A stretch of DNA of 64,000 nt from Alphaproteobacteria bacterium (GTDB lineage Bacteria; Pseudomonadota; Alphaproteobacteria; Rhodobacterales; Rhodobacteraceae). The DNA lies in assembly GCA_030425925.1 (NCBI GenBank), contig JAUHZO010000005.1:62001-126000 (forward strand), read 5' to 3'. Position 1 is the first letter of the stretch. The number at the start of each line of letters is the position of its first letter. Under the pieces are notes generated by a model. That model did not search any database. It was not told the origin of the DNA and saw only the letters and a program-made list of their open reading frames with translations. A program made the translations under genes and the position numbers. This document shows positions 35,645 to 45,623 of the stretch, piece by piece.

Positions 35645-36523
35645 ATGGCCGCCACCGACGAGATCCGCGCCACATCCGACAGCCTGCTGACAACGGAGGG
35701 GCCGCGCAGGCCCGCCAATGCCGGACAGCTGACGCGCTGGACGCTGCTGTTCCTGGGCGGCGTGCTGATGGTGATGCCCATCGCCTACATGATCTCGACC
35801 TCGCTCAAATGGCCGCACGAGGTCTACAACCTCAAGCTCATCCCCGAAGAACCGACGATCGAGAACTACACCTATGTGCTGGAAGACGGGCGGTTCTACT
35901 GGTGGTTCGTCAACTCGCTGATCATCGCCACGATCACCACGCTGTCGAACGTCTTCTTCGACAGTCTTGTCGGCTATACCCTGTGCAAGTTCCGCTTTCC
36001 CGGGCGCTACATCGTCTTCATCGCGATCCTGTCGACGCTGATGATCCCGACCGAGATGCTGGTGATCCCGTGGTATCTGATGAGCCAGCAGTTCGGCTGG
36101 CTCGACACCTATTGGGGCATCATGTTCCCCGGGCTGATGACCGCCTTCGGCACCTTCCTGATGAAGCAGTTCTTTGAAACCGTGCCGGACGATTTCATCG
36201 AGGCGGCGCGCATCGACGGGCTGAACGAGCTGCAGATCTGGTGGACGGTGGCCATGCCCCTGGTGCGCCCGGCGCTGGCGGCGCTGGCGATCTTTGTCTT
36301 CCTCGGCAACTGGACCGCCTTCATCTGGCCGTTGATCGTGACCAACTCGGTCGAGATGTACACGCTGCCGGTGGGCCTGTCCTCGTTCGGGGACGAGGCA
36401 GACGTGGCCTGGGAACTGATCATGACCGGGGCCGCGATCTCGACCCTGCCGACACTGGTCGTGTTCCTGATCTTCCAGCGCTTCATCATCCGCGGTGTGG
36501 TGATGGCCGGGCTGAAGGGCTGA
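35645..36523 (+). CDS. Sugar ABC transporter permease (MalG/UgpE type)
   Basis: 292 residues, with a hydrophilic N-terminal 30 residues before the first helix (LLFLGGVLMVMPIAYMIS). EAA loop: DDFIEAARIDGLNELQIWWTV. The ending FQRFIIRGVVMAGLKG is characteristic of MalG-like subunits. Partner of the preceding permease. Confidence 0.95.
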   Translation: MAATDEIRATSDSLLTTEGPRRPANAGQLTRWTLLFLGGVLMVMPIAYMISTSLKWPHEVYNLKLIPEEPTIENYTYVLEDGRFYWWFVNSLIIATITTLSNVFFDSLVGYTLCKFRFPGRYIVFIAILSTLMIPTEMLVIPWYLMSQQFGWLDTYWGIMFPGLMTAFGTFLMKQFFETVPDDFIEAARIDGLNELQIWWTVAMPLVRPALAALAIFVFLGNWTAFIWPLIVTNSVEMYTLPVGLSSFGDEADVAWELIMTGAAISTLPTLVVFLIFQRFIIRGVVMAGLKG

Positions 36524-36527
36524 GGCG

Positions 36528-36845
36528 ATGGACTGGATCGCCAGCCTGCTTGCCTCGCTGATCCTCGCCTTCGCCACGGCCTATCTGACGACGCGGCACC
36601 GGATCGCGCAGCTGCGCGAGGAGATGAAGCTGGACTATTCCGTCGAGGCGGCGCTGCGCCACCTGCTGACCAATCCCGCCTATGCAAAGCGCAGCCTGAA
36701 GAAGATCAAGTACCACGTGCGCGGCTTTGCCTCGGATGACGACTTGCGCATGGCGCTGTTGCGCGCGGGGGCGGTGGCCTTTGGCGGCGAGGGCGAGAAC
36801 GAGATGTGGGGGCTGTTGTCCCGCAACGAGGGTGACGTCAAGTGA
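36528..36845 (+). CDS. Small membrane-anchored protein of unknown function
   Basis: 105 residues. One hydrophobic N-terminal helix (IASLLASLILAFATAYL), then a charged cytoplasmic part: HRIAQLREEMKLDYSVEAALRHLL, KRSLKKIKYHVRGFASDDDLRMALLRAGAVAF. I do not recognise the family. It lies four bases after the permease gene and overlaps the VOC gene (GTGA), so it belongs to the operon. The helical region resembles a membrane-tethered adaptor, but no role can be assigned. Confidence 0.75.
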   Translation: MDWIASLLASLILAFATAYLTTRHRIAQLREEMKLDYSVEAALRHLLTNPAYAKRSLKKIKYHVRGFASDDDLRMALLRAGAVAFGGEGENEMWGLLSRNEGDVK

Positions 36846-37294
36846 ACGGGATCGCGGTCTCGGCGCTGGACCACGTGCATCTCTACGTGGCCGATCCGGA
36901 GGCGGCGGCGGGCTGGTATGGCCGGGTGCTGGGCCTGCAGGTGATGGCGCAATCGGCCTCGCTGGCGGAACGCGGGCTGGACGCCCGCTACATGGCCACC
37001 GCACGCGGTCACTATTGCGCGACGCTGTTCCGCGGCGCACCGCCTTCGGATGGGGATCACACCGCCGCCTTCCGCGTGCCCGGCCGGGTCTTTCGCCAGT
37101 TCGGCGCGGCTCTGCCGCATCCCGACATCGCGGCCCGTGGCGGCACCGGCCTGCTGCAGACCGGCGACGCGCAGGACCACAGGCTGGCCTTTTCCTACTA
37201 TTTCGCCGACCCCGACGGCAATCATCTGGAACTGGCAACCTACGATCACGCGCCGGTCCGGACCTGGCTGGCAGAGCAGGACATGCGGGCATGA
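36842..37294 (+). CDS. VOC / glyoxalase-family protein
   Basis: 150 residues from GTG 36842 overlapping the previous stop. Two beta-alpha-beta-beta-beta modules: ALDHVHLYVADPEAAAGWYGRVLGL at the start and FADPDGNHLELATYDH near the end, giving the metal ligands His and Glu of vicinal-oxygen-chelate enzymes. Members include lyases, dioxygenases and isomerases; the reaction here is unknown. The operon position next to a lyase hints at handling a reactive product. Confidence 0.85.
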   Translation: MNGIAVSALDHVHLYVADPEAAAGWYGRVLGLQVMAQSASLAERGLDARYMATARGHYCATLFRGAPPSDGDHTAAFRVPGRVFRQFGAALPHPDIAARGGTGLLQTGDAQDHRLAFSYYFADPDGNHLELATYDHAPVRTWLAEQDMRA

Positions 37295-38775
37295 CCGATC
37301 AGAGCACCTTTCCCGATCCCACCTACCGCGACACCGTGCTTGCGCCGCTGTTCGAGGGGGTCAAGACGCATTACGCCGCGCATATGGGGGCCATCAACCG
37401 CGCGCATCTGGTGATGCTGGCCGAAACCGGCATCCTGCCGCGCGCCGAGGCGGGGCAGATCGCCCGCGCGCTGGCCGCCATCGAGGCCGAGACCGACATC
37501 GCGGCGCTGCGCTACACGGGCGAGCACGAGGACTATTTCTTTCTGGTCGAGGCCGAACTGCGCGCCCGCCTGGGCGATCTGGGCGGGGCGCTGCACACCG
37601 CCCGGTCGCGCAACGACATGGATCACACCCTGTTCAAGCTGGCCCTGCGGGCGCGCGCGGCGGGTCTGATGGCGCAGCTGCAGATCCTGACCGAACGGCT
37701 GATCGACAAGGCCGCGGCCGAACGCGACACGCTTGTCGTTGCCTATACCCATGGCCAGCCCGCCCAGCCTACCACCTTCGGGCATTACCTGGCTGCGGTG
37801 ATCGAGGTGCTGCAGCGCGACACTGCCCGGCTTCAGGCGGCGCAGGATGGGCTGGAGCACTGCCCGATGGGGGCGGCGGCAATCACCACGTCGGGTTTTG
37901 CCATCGACCGCGCCCGCGTGGCGACGCTGCTGGGGTTCGAGGCGCCGCTGCTGAACGCCTATGGCTGCATCGCTTCGGTGGATTACGTGACCGGCCTGTA
38001 TTCGGCGATCAAGCTGGTTTTCCTGCATCTTGGCCGGGTGATCCAGGATCTGCAATTCTGGTCGGCCTTCGAGGTCGGACAGCTTTACGTGCCCAACAGC
38101 CTGGTGCAGATCTCGTCGATCATGCCGCAGAAACGCAACCCGGTGCCCATCGAGCACATGCGCCACCTGGCCAGCGTCACCGCCGGGCGCTGCGACGTCA
38201 TCGTCAACACCATGCACAACACCCCCTTCACCGACATGAACGACAGCGAGGGCGAGGTGCAGCAGGCGGGCTATGCCGCCTTTGAAAGCGGCGGGCGGGT
38301 GCTGGAGCTGCTGGCGGCGATGCTGCCGGTCTGCACGATCCGCGCCGACCGGGTGCGCCGGACCATGGACGCCGCCTGCGTCACCATCACCGAACTGGCC
38401 GACACGCTGGTGCGCGACGAGGGGCTGAGCTTTCGCCAGGCGCACGAGATCGCCGCGGCCACCGCGCGCGCCGTCATCGCCGCGGAAAAGCCGCTGGCGG
38501 CGGGCCACGCGGCCTTTGCCGCGGCCTTTGCCGCCGCCACAGGCCGCGACCCCGCGCTTTCCGAGACGGGTTTTGCCACAGCCGTGGCCCCGGAAACGTT
38601 CGTTGCCCGCCGCGACCGTCCCGGCGGGCCCGCCCCGGCCGCGCTGGACGCCGCCCTGGCAGGCTATCGCGACACGCTGGCCGCATCCCGCGCCGTCAGT
38701 GCCGCCCGCGCCGAACGCCACGCCGCCGCGGCCCGCGCGCTCGACACCGTATTTGCCTCGCTTCTGGAGACCTGA
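37291..38775 (+). CDS. Argininosuccinate-lyase-like enzyme (ArgH family)
   Basis: 494 residues from ATG 37291. Conserved ASL blocks are present: LHTARSRNDM at 101-110, THGQPAQPTTFGHY at 153-166, and the mobile signature loop SSIMPQKRNPVPIEHM at 275-290 with the catalytic serine. True ArgH is normally chromosomal housekeeping near argG. Here the gene is inside a sugar ABC operon, suggesting another C-N lyase reaction, for example on an N-(carboxyalkyl) or succinyl sugar-amine conjugate. Ethylenediamine-disuccinate lyase shows that the family has such activities. The specific substrate is not known. Confidence 0.82.
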   Translation: MTDQSTFPDPTYRDTVLAPLFEGVKTHYAAHMGAINRAHLVMLAETGILPRAEAGQIARALAAIEAETDIAALRYTGEHEDYFFLVEAELRARLGDLGGALHTARSRNDMDHTLFKLALRARAAGLMAQLQILTERLIDKAAAERDTLVVAYTHGQPAQPTTFGHYLAAVIEVLQRDTARLQAAQDGLEHCPMGAAAITTSGFAIDRARVATLLGFEAPLLNAYGCIASVDYVTGLYSAIKLVFLHLGRVIQDLQFWSAFEVGQLYVPNSLVQISSIMPQKRNPVPIEHMRHLASVTAGRCDVIVNTMHNTPFTDMNDSEGEVQQAGYAAFESGGRVLELLAAMLPVCTIRADRVRRTMDAACVTITELADTLVRDEGLSFRQAHEIAAATARAVIAAEKPLAAGHAAFAAAFAAATGRDPALSETGFATAVAPETFVARRDRPGGPAPAALDAALAGYRDTLAASRAVSAARAERHAAAARALDTVFASLLET

Positions 38776-38778
38776 CCC

Positions 38779-39830
<1,052 letters not shown>

Positions 39831-39834
<4 letters not shown>

Positions 39835-40712
39835 CAGGCAGGGGCGCGGCACCGCGGATCCTGTGCGTGGGGCGGGTCTATTGCGACCTGATCTTTACCG
39901 ACGTGCCGCGCCTGCCCAGCTTCGGCACCGAGGTCTATGCCGGCGGGCTGGGCCTGCATGCCGGCGGCGGGGCCTACATCACCGCGGCCTATCTGGCGCA
40001 GCTGGGCCTGAAGGCCGCTTTGGCCTGTCACCTGCCCGGCGCGCCCTTTGGCGCAACGGTGCGGGCGGAACTGGACGCCGCCGGGCTGGACCTTGGCCTT
40101 TGCCGCGATCCCGGGCCGGAGACGGATCCGCAGATCACCGTCGCCATCGCAGGGGCGGACGACCGGGCCTTCCTGACCCGCCGGGCAGGCCCCGCCGCCC
40201 CGCCGCTGACGGCGCAGGATCTGCGCGCCGCCGCCATCGGCCATGTGCATGTGGGCGAACTGGCAACCTTGCTGGACAGCCCCGGCCTGATCGCCGCGAC
40301 ACGAGAGGCGGGGGCCACGATCTCGGTCGATTGCGGCTGGGATGACGGGATGGACCTGGCCCCGGTGCCCGACCTGCTGGCAAGGGTGGACGTGTTCCTG
40401 CCCAACGCCGCCGAGGCGGCGCATCTGGCCGCACAGGCCCCGGGCCGGTGCGCCGCGCCGCTGACCGTGGTCAAGATGGGGGCGGACGGCGCGCAGGCCA
40501 TCCGCGGCGCAGAGGTGACCGCAGACCCCGCCCTGCCGGTGCAGGTTGTCGACACCACGGGTGCCGGCGACGCGTTCAATGCCGGGTTCCTGGCGGCCTG
40601 GCTGGCGGGCGAACCGCTGCGCGCCTGCCTTGCCGCGGGCAACCGGCTGGGGGCGCAGGCGGTCTCGGGGCGCGGCGGCGTGCAGCTTGCCGGTGGTGCC
40701 TGCCCGTCCTGA
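39831..40712 (+). CDS. PfkB-family carbohydrate kinase
   Basis: 293 residues starting in the ATPase stop (ATGA). [20 protein letters not shown] at the start, [15 protein letters not shown] as the first PfkB block near 45, and [17 protein letters not shown] near 239 with the catalytic Asp. Last gene of this operon; it should phosphorylate the imported or released sugar. The convergent nagA gene ends 18 bases away. Confidence 0.9.
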
Positions 40713-40730
40713 GAGCGGTCGCGGGGCCGG

Positions 40731-41879
40731 TCAGGCACCGGGCAGGGCAGGGCGGACGGAGCGCAGGTCGGGCGCGATGCGGATCATCTCGTCCAGTGCC
40801 GGGCCGGGGGCCAGGCGCAGCCCGTGCGACTGGCCGATCAGCGCGGCAGGGACGCTTGTGGCGGCGGCCAGCGCCTCGGCCAGCCCGATCCCGACTTCCT
40901 CGACCAGCACGCGCAGCGCCGTGGTCAGGTCCAGATCGGCCCCGGCCAGGGTGCCGTCCGCCAGGGTCAGCCGCCCGTCCCGCCGGGTAATGCGCCGCCC
41001 GCCCAGCAGAAACTCCTGCCGGTCGCTGCCCGCCACGGCCATGGCATCGCTGACCAGAAACAGCTGTCCCGGGCCGGATTTTGCCGCCCAGGCGGCGCGC
41101 AGGGTGGCGGGGTGCACATGGATGCCGTCGGCAATCAGCCCGGCGGACAGCGCGCCCTGGTCCAGCACCGCCCCCACCAGCCCCGGCGCACGGTTGCCCA
41201 GCTGGCTCATGGCGTTGAACAGATGTGTGGCGCAGCGCGCCCCCGCCGCGACATGGCGCAGGCAGGTGTGGTAATCGGCATCGGTGTGACCCAGCGAGAC
41301 CAGCACCCCGGCCCCGGCCAGCGCGGCGACCTGCGCTTCGGAGACGCTTTCGGGCGCCACCGTCACCTTCAGCACCGGCAGCGCGCGCGCGGCCGCCAGC
41401 AGCGCCTGCAGATCGTCCGCCTGCATCGGTCGGATCAGCGCGGCGTCATGCGCACCCTTGCGCGCCACCGACAGGTGCGGCCCTTCCAGGTGAAGCCCTG
41501 CGATGCCGGGCACGCCCTGCGCCACCGCCTCGATGGCGGCGGCAATGGCGGCGCGGGTGGTTTCGGGCGTGTCGGTGATCAGCGTGGGCAGCAGCGCGGC
41601 CACCCCCAGGGCGCGGTGCGCCCGGGCAATGCGCGCCAGTGTGGCGCAGTCGGGCGCGTCGTTGAACATCACGCCGTCGCCGCCATTGACCTGCAGATCG
41701 ACATATCCCGGGCTGAGGATGTCGCCCTCCAGATCGACGATCTGTCCGTCCCGCGCCTCTCCCATCCCGGGCAGCAGCGCTGCAAACCGGCCGTTTTCGA
41801 ACCGTGCGGCAGCACCGCCCTGCAGGTGGGTGCCGTCAAAGATCGGTCCGTTGACAAAGGTCACCGTGTCGCGGGTCAT
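40731..41879 (-). CDS. nagA: N-acetylglucosamine-6-phosphate deacetylase NagA
   Basis: 382 residues, amidohydrolase fold. SPGYVDLQVNGGDGVMFND near 55 is the NagA form of the metal motif (Gln-x-Asn in place of His-x-His), GLHLEGPHLS near 130 gives the metal-binding Glu, HLFNAMSQLGNRAPG near 215 and LVSDAMAVAG near 275 the catalytic Asp. It turns GlcNAc-6-phosphate into GlcN-6-phosphate and acetate. It starts in the stop of the preceding deaminase gene (ATGA). Confidence 0.95.
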   Translation of the reverse strand: MTRDTVTFVNGPIFDGTHLQGGAAARFENGRFAALLPGMGEARDGQIVDLEGDILSPGYVDLQVNGGDGVMFNDAPDCATLARIARAHRALGVAALLPTLITDTPETTRAAIAAAIEAVAQGVPGIAGLHLEGPHLSVARKGAHDAALIRPMQADDLQALLAAARALPVLKVTVAPESVSEAQVAALAGAGVLVSLGHTDADYHTCLRHVAAGARCATHLFNAMSQLGNRAPGLVGAVLDQGALSAGLIADGIHVHPATLRAAWAAKSGPGQLFLVSDAMAVAGSDRQEFLLGGRRITRRDGRLTLADGTLAGADLDLTTALRVLVEEVGIGLAEALAAATSVPAALIGQSHGLRLAPGPALDEMIRIAPDLRSVRPALPGA

Positions 41880-42904
41880 AGCGTCTGTGTCACCTTGTTG
41901 AGATGCCGCGGCCGGTCCGGATCGATCCCGCGCGCGCGCGCCACCGCCTCGACCATCCCGTAGAACGACACGATGACAGCCACCGGATCGGTCAGCCAGT
42001 GATCGGTGCGCACATGCGGCAGGCAGGTGGCGCGGGCCACCAGCGGGGTCGTGGCAAACACCTCGGCCCCCTTGGCGGCCAACGCATCGGCGGTGTCGGC
42101 CAGGCTTTGTTCGGCGGCATCGCCCGCTCCGAAGGCGATCACCGGAAAGCCGCGCTCGACAATCGAGACCGGTCCGTGATGGACCTCGGCCGAGGAATAG
42201 CTTTCGGCATGGATCAGGCAGGTTTCCTTGAACTTCAGCGCCGCCTCGTTCGAGATCGCCCAGGACGGCCCGCGGCCCAGCGTGAACAGCGAGCGCGCAC
42301 CCACCGCAGCACCCGCGGCAGACCAGTCGCAGGCGGTGGCGGCCTCGAGGTGCCGCGGCAGCTTGCGCAGCGCCGCCAAAAGGGCGTCATCGCCCGCCAG
42401 GTCCGCCACCAGCCACAGCCCGGCCACCAGCGAGGTGACAAAGGTCTTGGTCGCCGCCACGCTGCGCTCGGGCCCGGCATGGATCGCCAGCACGGCGTCG
42501 GCCACACCGGCCAGGCGCGATGCGGGATCGTTGGTGATGGCCACGGTCAGCGCACCGGAGGCCGACAGCGATTGCGTCATCTGCACGATGTCCGGGCTTT
42601 GGCCCGATTGCGAAACCGACAGGCACAGCGCGCCGTCGGCCATCAGATCGGTGCCGTAGATCGATTTCACCGATGGCCCGACCGAGGCCATGGGCCGCCG
42701 CAACAGCAATTCGCTGGCATATTTCAGGAAGGTGCAGGCGTGATCCGACGACCCGCGCGCCACCGAAAGCAGGTAGCGCGGCTCGGCAGCCCGGGCCAGC
42801 CGGGCCGCCTCGGCAATCTGCCCCGCGCCTTCGCTCAGCAAACGGTCGACGGCCTGCGGGATCTCGCAGATCTCGCGGCGCATCTGGGTGGTGTCTGGCG
42901 GCAT
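41876..42904 (-). CDS. SIS-domain glucosamine-6-phosphate deaminase / isomerase (NagB-II type)
   Basis: 342 residues from ATG 42904 with AAAGGGG upstream (a GTG at 42925 overlapping the previous stop is the alternative). Two SIS domains without the glutaminase domain of GlmS: SVARGSSDHACTFLKYASEL near 45, LSVSQSGQSPDIVQMTQSL near 95, and GRGPSWAISNEAALKFKETC near 210. The length and setting beside nagA fit NagB-II, which deaminates GlcN-6-phosphate to fructose-6-phosphate. AgaS-like activity on galactosamine sugars is less likely. Confidence 0.85.
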   Translation of the reverse strand: MPPDTTQMRREICEIPQAVDRLLSEGAGQIAEAARLARAAEPRYLLSVARGSSDHACTFLKYASELLLRRPMASVGPSVKSIYGTDLMADGALCLSVSQSGQSPDIVQMTQSLSASGALTVAITNDPASRLAGVADAVLAIHAGPERSVAATKTFVTSLVAGLWLVADLAGDDALLAALRKLPRHLEAATACDWSAAGAAVGARSLFTLGRGPSWAISNEAALKFKETCLIHAESYSSAEVHHGPVSIVERGFPVIAFGAGDAAEQSLADTADALAAKGAEVFATTPLVARATCLPHVRTDHWLTDPVAVIVSFYGMVEAVARARGIDPDRPRHLNKVTQTL

Positions 42905-42921
42905 GTCCGGGCCCCTTTCTG

Positions 42922-43671
42922 TCACAGGCGCAGTTCGGCGACAAAATCATACGCATCGCCGCGGTAAAGCGACCGGGTCAGTTCCACGACCCGTCCGCTG
43001 GCAAGGTATGACACGCGTTCGATGTTCAGCCCCGCCGCGCCTTCGGCAACGCGCAGAAGGCCGGCCTCGTGGGCGTCGAGATTGACGGCGGCGATCTTCT
43101 GCACCGCGCGCATGGGGCGGTGGCCCAGCCGGTCCAGCACGGCATAAAGCGACGTGCTGACCTCGATCGGGTTGGGCAGGATGTCCAGCGGCAGCGCCGC
43201 GCGCTCCAGCGCCATCGGCCGCCCGCCGGCTTCGCGCAGGCGGTGGATGCGGGCCACCTGCTCGCCCGGCTGCAGCCCCAGGGCGCGGACCTCGTCCGCC
43301 GAGGGCATGAAGATGCCGCGCTCCAGCCAGGTCGAGGTGGTGTCGAAGCCGCGCTGCCGCATGTCTTCGGTGAACGAGGTCAGGTGTGACAGCGATTGTT
43401 CGACCCGCGGCACCGGTTCGCGGATGAACGAGCCCGAGCCCTGACGCTGCTCGACCAGCCCTTCGCGCACCAGTTCCTGGATCGCCTTGCGCACCGTGAC
43501 GCGCGACAGGTCGGTGATCTCGGCGATTTCGCGTTCCGGCGGCAGCGAGGAATTCGGCGGCAGGATGCCGCGCTCGATCCCGTCCTGCAGGCGTCGGCGC
43601 AGTTGCACGTAGCGGGGTCCGGTGTCCTGGCCCAGCCAGGCCTCGGGGCGCAGGAACTCAGCCGCGGTCAT
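42922..43671 (-). CDS. GntR/HutC-family regulator with UTRA domain
   Basis: 249 residues from ATG 43671, which lies inside the 3' end of the kinase gene. Winged helix at about 25-90: ERGILPPNSSLPPEREIAEITDLSRVTVRKAIQELVREGLVEQRQGSGSF-type text. The UTRA domain follows, with DEVRALGLQPGEQVARIHRLREAGG and ERAALPLDILPN. Members such as NagR/YvoA sense GlcN-6-phosphate or GlcNAc-6-phosphate. It probably acts on the repeats in the divergent kinase/murQ gap. Confidence 0.9.
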   Translation of the reverse strand: MTAAEFLRPEAWLGQDTGPRYVQLRRRLQDGIERGILPPNSSLPPEREIAEITDLSRVTVRKAIQELVREGLVEQRQGSGSFIREPVPRVEQSLSHLTSFTEDMRQRGFDTTSTWLERGIFMPSADEVRALGLQPGEQVARIHRLREAGGRPMALERAALPLDILPNPIEVSTSLYAVLDRLGHRPMRAVQKIAAVNLDAHEAGLLRVAEGAAGLNIERVSYLASGRVVELTRSLYRGDAYDFVAELRL

Positions 43672-44545
43672 GGTTTGTCTCCGCAGCCTCGGCGCGCGCC
43701 AGCGCCAGCGCCCCGCACAGCGGTTCGGCCTCGGCCGGGGCGATGTAGGGGCGCATGTCCCCCGGCAGCCAGCCGGCATAGTGCGGACCGATGCCGCCGG
43801 TCAGGCACAGGGTCAGGCCGGGGCGCCAGCCAAGATCGGACAGCCCGCGGGCGATGTATGCCGCGCCTTCGCGCATCACGCGGCAGGCGATGGCATCCCC
43901 CGCCGCAGCAGCTGCGGTGACTTCGGGGGCAAGCGCGCCAAGGGTCTCGGGCCGGGCCGTGGCGGCAAAGCGCACGATCCCCGGCGCGCCGCCGAACCGG
44001 GCCAGCAGTGTCTCGGACAGCGGTGACGGTGCAAGGCGGTCGTCGACCCGGTCCAGCGTCAGCGTCAGCGCGCGCCGTCCGGCCCATTGCGCCGAGGCCT
44101 CGTCGCCCAGCACCGATCCCCAGCCCCCGGCGAACCGCATTTGCCCGCCGATGCGTGCGGCCAGAAAGGACCCGGTGCCGCAATGTGCGATCACGCCGTG
44201 ACGTTCGCCCAGGGCCCCCGCCAGGGCGGCGGGGCGATCATCCTCGATCCGGACGCGGGCAAAGGGCAGGGCGGCGCGCAGCCGCGCCGCGATCTCCGGC
44301 CCGGTGACCCCGGCCAGCCCGACAAAGGCCGGCAGCGCCGCCAGCCTGTCCCGGCTTTGCCCGGTCCGGGCGCAAAGCTGCGTCAACCCGGTTTCGATCT
44401 CGGCCAATGCGCCGTCGAAATCGGTCGAGACATTGGCCGGACCGGTTTCCACCACCGTCACCGCGCCGCCCTGTTTCAAAGCGATCCGGCAACGCGTGCC
44501 GCCGCCGTCGATGGCCAGGACAGGGGGGTCGGGTGAGTCGGTCAT
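43658..44545 (-). CDS. BadF/BadG-type N-acetylglucosamine / N-acetylmuramic acid kinase
   Basis: 295 residues. AIDGGGTRCRIAL at 10-22 is the first ATP motif, VIAHCGTGSFLAARIGG near 115 and GGWGSVLGDEASAQWAGRRAL near 135 are typical of the BadF-type GlcNAc kinases, and TGGIGPHY near 250 closes the site. MurK of Clostridium acetobutylicum, of this type, phosphorylates both GlcNAc and MurNAc and is encoded beside murQ, as here. It overlaps the regulator gene by 14 bases. An 11-base-phased repeat sits three bases upstream of its start and includes the AAAGG ribosome site. Confidence 0.88.
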   Translation of the reverse strand: MTDSPDPPVLAIDGGGTRCRIALKQGGAVTVVETGPANVSTDFDGALAEIETGLTQLCARTGQSRDRLAALPAFVGLAGVTGPEIAARLRAALPFARVRIEDDRPAALAGALGERHGVIAHCGTGSFLAARIGGQMRFAGGWGSVLGDEASAQWAGRRALTLTLDRVDDRLAPSPLSETLLARFGGAPGIVRFAATARPETLGALAPEVTAAAAAGDAIACRVMREGAAYIARGLSDLGWRPGLTLCLTGGIGPHYAGWLPGDMRPYIAPAEAEPLCGALALARAEAAETNHDRG

Positions 44546-44548
44546 GTG

Positions 44549-44565
44549 AATACCTTTATAATACC
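44549..44565 (-). promoter_or_regulatory. GGTAT direct-repeat operator before the kinase gene
   Basis: On the minus strand the site reads GGTATTATAAAGGTATT, two GGTAT half-sites 11 bases apart, ending three bases before the kinase ATG. Fifteen of 17 bases match the copy at 44672-44688. A regulator bound here would cover the ribosome site. Confidence 0.55.
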
Positions 44566-44660
44566 TGTGGGCTGTCGGAAAGACCCAAACAACGCCAATG
44601 CCGCGCCAAACCGATCATTTCCTGCGGGGAAAGCCTTGCTCCAGGGTGTCGGAACAAAAT

Positions 44661-44688
44661 GGTAGACTAATGGTATCAAAAAGGTATT
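44661..44688 (+). promoter_or_regulatory. Triple GGTA(T/G) direct-repeat operator before murQ
   Basis: Half-sites GGTAG, GGTAT and GGTATT begin at 44661, 44672 and 44683, each 11 bases apart. GGTATCAAAAAGGTATT is the mirror partner of the site before the kinase gene. It lies 25 bases before the murQ start codon. Likely target of the GntR/UTRA regulator, though direct repeats are unusual for that family. Confidence 0.55.
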
Positions 44689-44713
44689 CTGACGGAAATC
44701 CGGGGGGAATCAC

Positions 44714-45592
44714 GTGTCCGACATCGCGACGGAACAGCTGCATCACGACGCCGAAGGGATCGACACCCGGCCGCGGGCCGAGGCTGCGGCGCTTCTGGCC
44801 GAGGCGCAGGTTGCCGCGGCCATGGTGGTGCGCGGGGCGGCGGATGCCCTGGCCGCCGCCGCGTTGGCCATGGCGGACACGCTGCGCCGGGGCGGCACGC
44901 TGCATTACGCGGCCGCCGGGTCGTCGGGGCTGATGGCCGCGGCGGATGCGCAGGAACTGGGCGGCACCTTCTCGATCCCGCCGGGGCAGTTGCGCATCTA
45001 CATGGCCGGGGGTCTGCCCACGGGTGTGGAGATGCCCGGTGCCACCGAAGACGAGACCGCGGGGCTGGCGCAGGCACTGGCGGGGGTGTCGCTGCGGGAC
45101 ACGCTGATCGCCGTCTCGGCCAGCGGCAGCACGCCCTATACGCTGGAAGCAGCGCGGCTGGCGCGGGCGCAGGGGGCGGCGCTGATCGGCATCGCCAACA
45201 ACGCGCCCTCGCCGCTTTTGACCATCGCCAGCCATCCCGTTGCCCTGCCGACCCCGCCCGAGCTGATCTCGGGCTCGACCCGGATGGGGGCGGGCACGGC
45301 ACAGAAGATCGCGTTGAACGTCCTGTCGAGCCTGATGGCGATGGAACTGGGCCATGTGCATGACGGCATGATGGTCAACCTGTACGCCGACAATGCCAAG
45401 CTGCGCGCGCGCGCCCGGCGCATCGTGGCGCGTGTGGCCGGGGTGGACGAAGACACCGCCGCGCGGGCGCTGCAGGTCACGGGCGGCACGGTCAAGCCGG
45501 CGGTGCTGGTGGCCGCGCGGGGCCTTGACCCGGACGAGGCCGCGGCACGGCTGGACCGCGCAGGCGGGCGGCTGCGCGCGGCGCTGACATGA
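44714..45592 (+). CDS. murQ: N-acetylmuramic acid 6-phosphate etherase MurQ
   Basis: 292 residues from GTG 44714 after GGGGGGAA. SIS fold: YAAAGSSGLMAAADAQELGGTF near 75, MPGATEDETAGL near 105 with a likely catalytic Glu, VSASGSTPYTLEAARLARAQG near 135, and LISGSTRMGAGTAQKIALNVLS near 185. It cleaves the lactyl ether of MurNAc-6-phosphate to give GlcNAc-6-phosphate and D-lactate. First gene of an operon with an ABC importer, divergent from the kinase. Confidence 0.94.
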   Translation: MSDIATEQLHHDAEGIDTRPRAEAAALLAEAQVAAAMVVRGAADALAAAALAMADTLRRGGTLHYAAAGSSGLMAAADAQELGGTFSIPPGQLRIYMAGGLPTGVEMPGATEDETAGLAQALAGVSLRDTLIAVSASGSTPYTLEAARLARAQGAALIGIANNAPSPLLTIASHPVALPTPPELISGSTRMGAGTAQKIALNVLSSLMAMELGHVHDGMMVNLYADNAKLRARARRIVARVAGVDEDTAARALQVTGGTVKPAVLVAARGLDPDEAAARLDRAGGRLRAALT

Positions 45593-45623
45593 CGATCAAG
45601 ACCAATCCAAACGGGAGGACCAA

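Noticed and set aside
37291-38775. Housekeeping argininosuccinate lyase
   Set aside because: Family motifs fit, but the gene is inside a sugar ABC operon with no arginine genes nearby; I kept only the family name.
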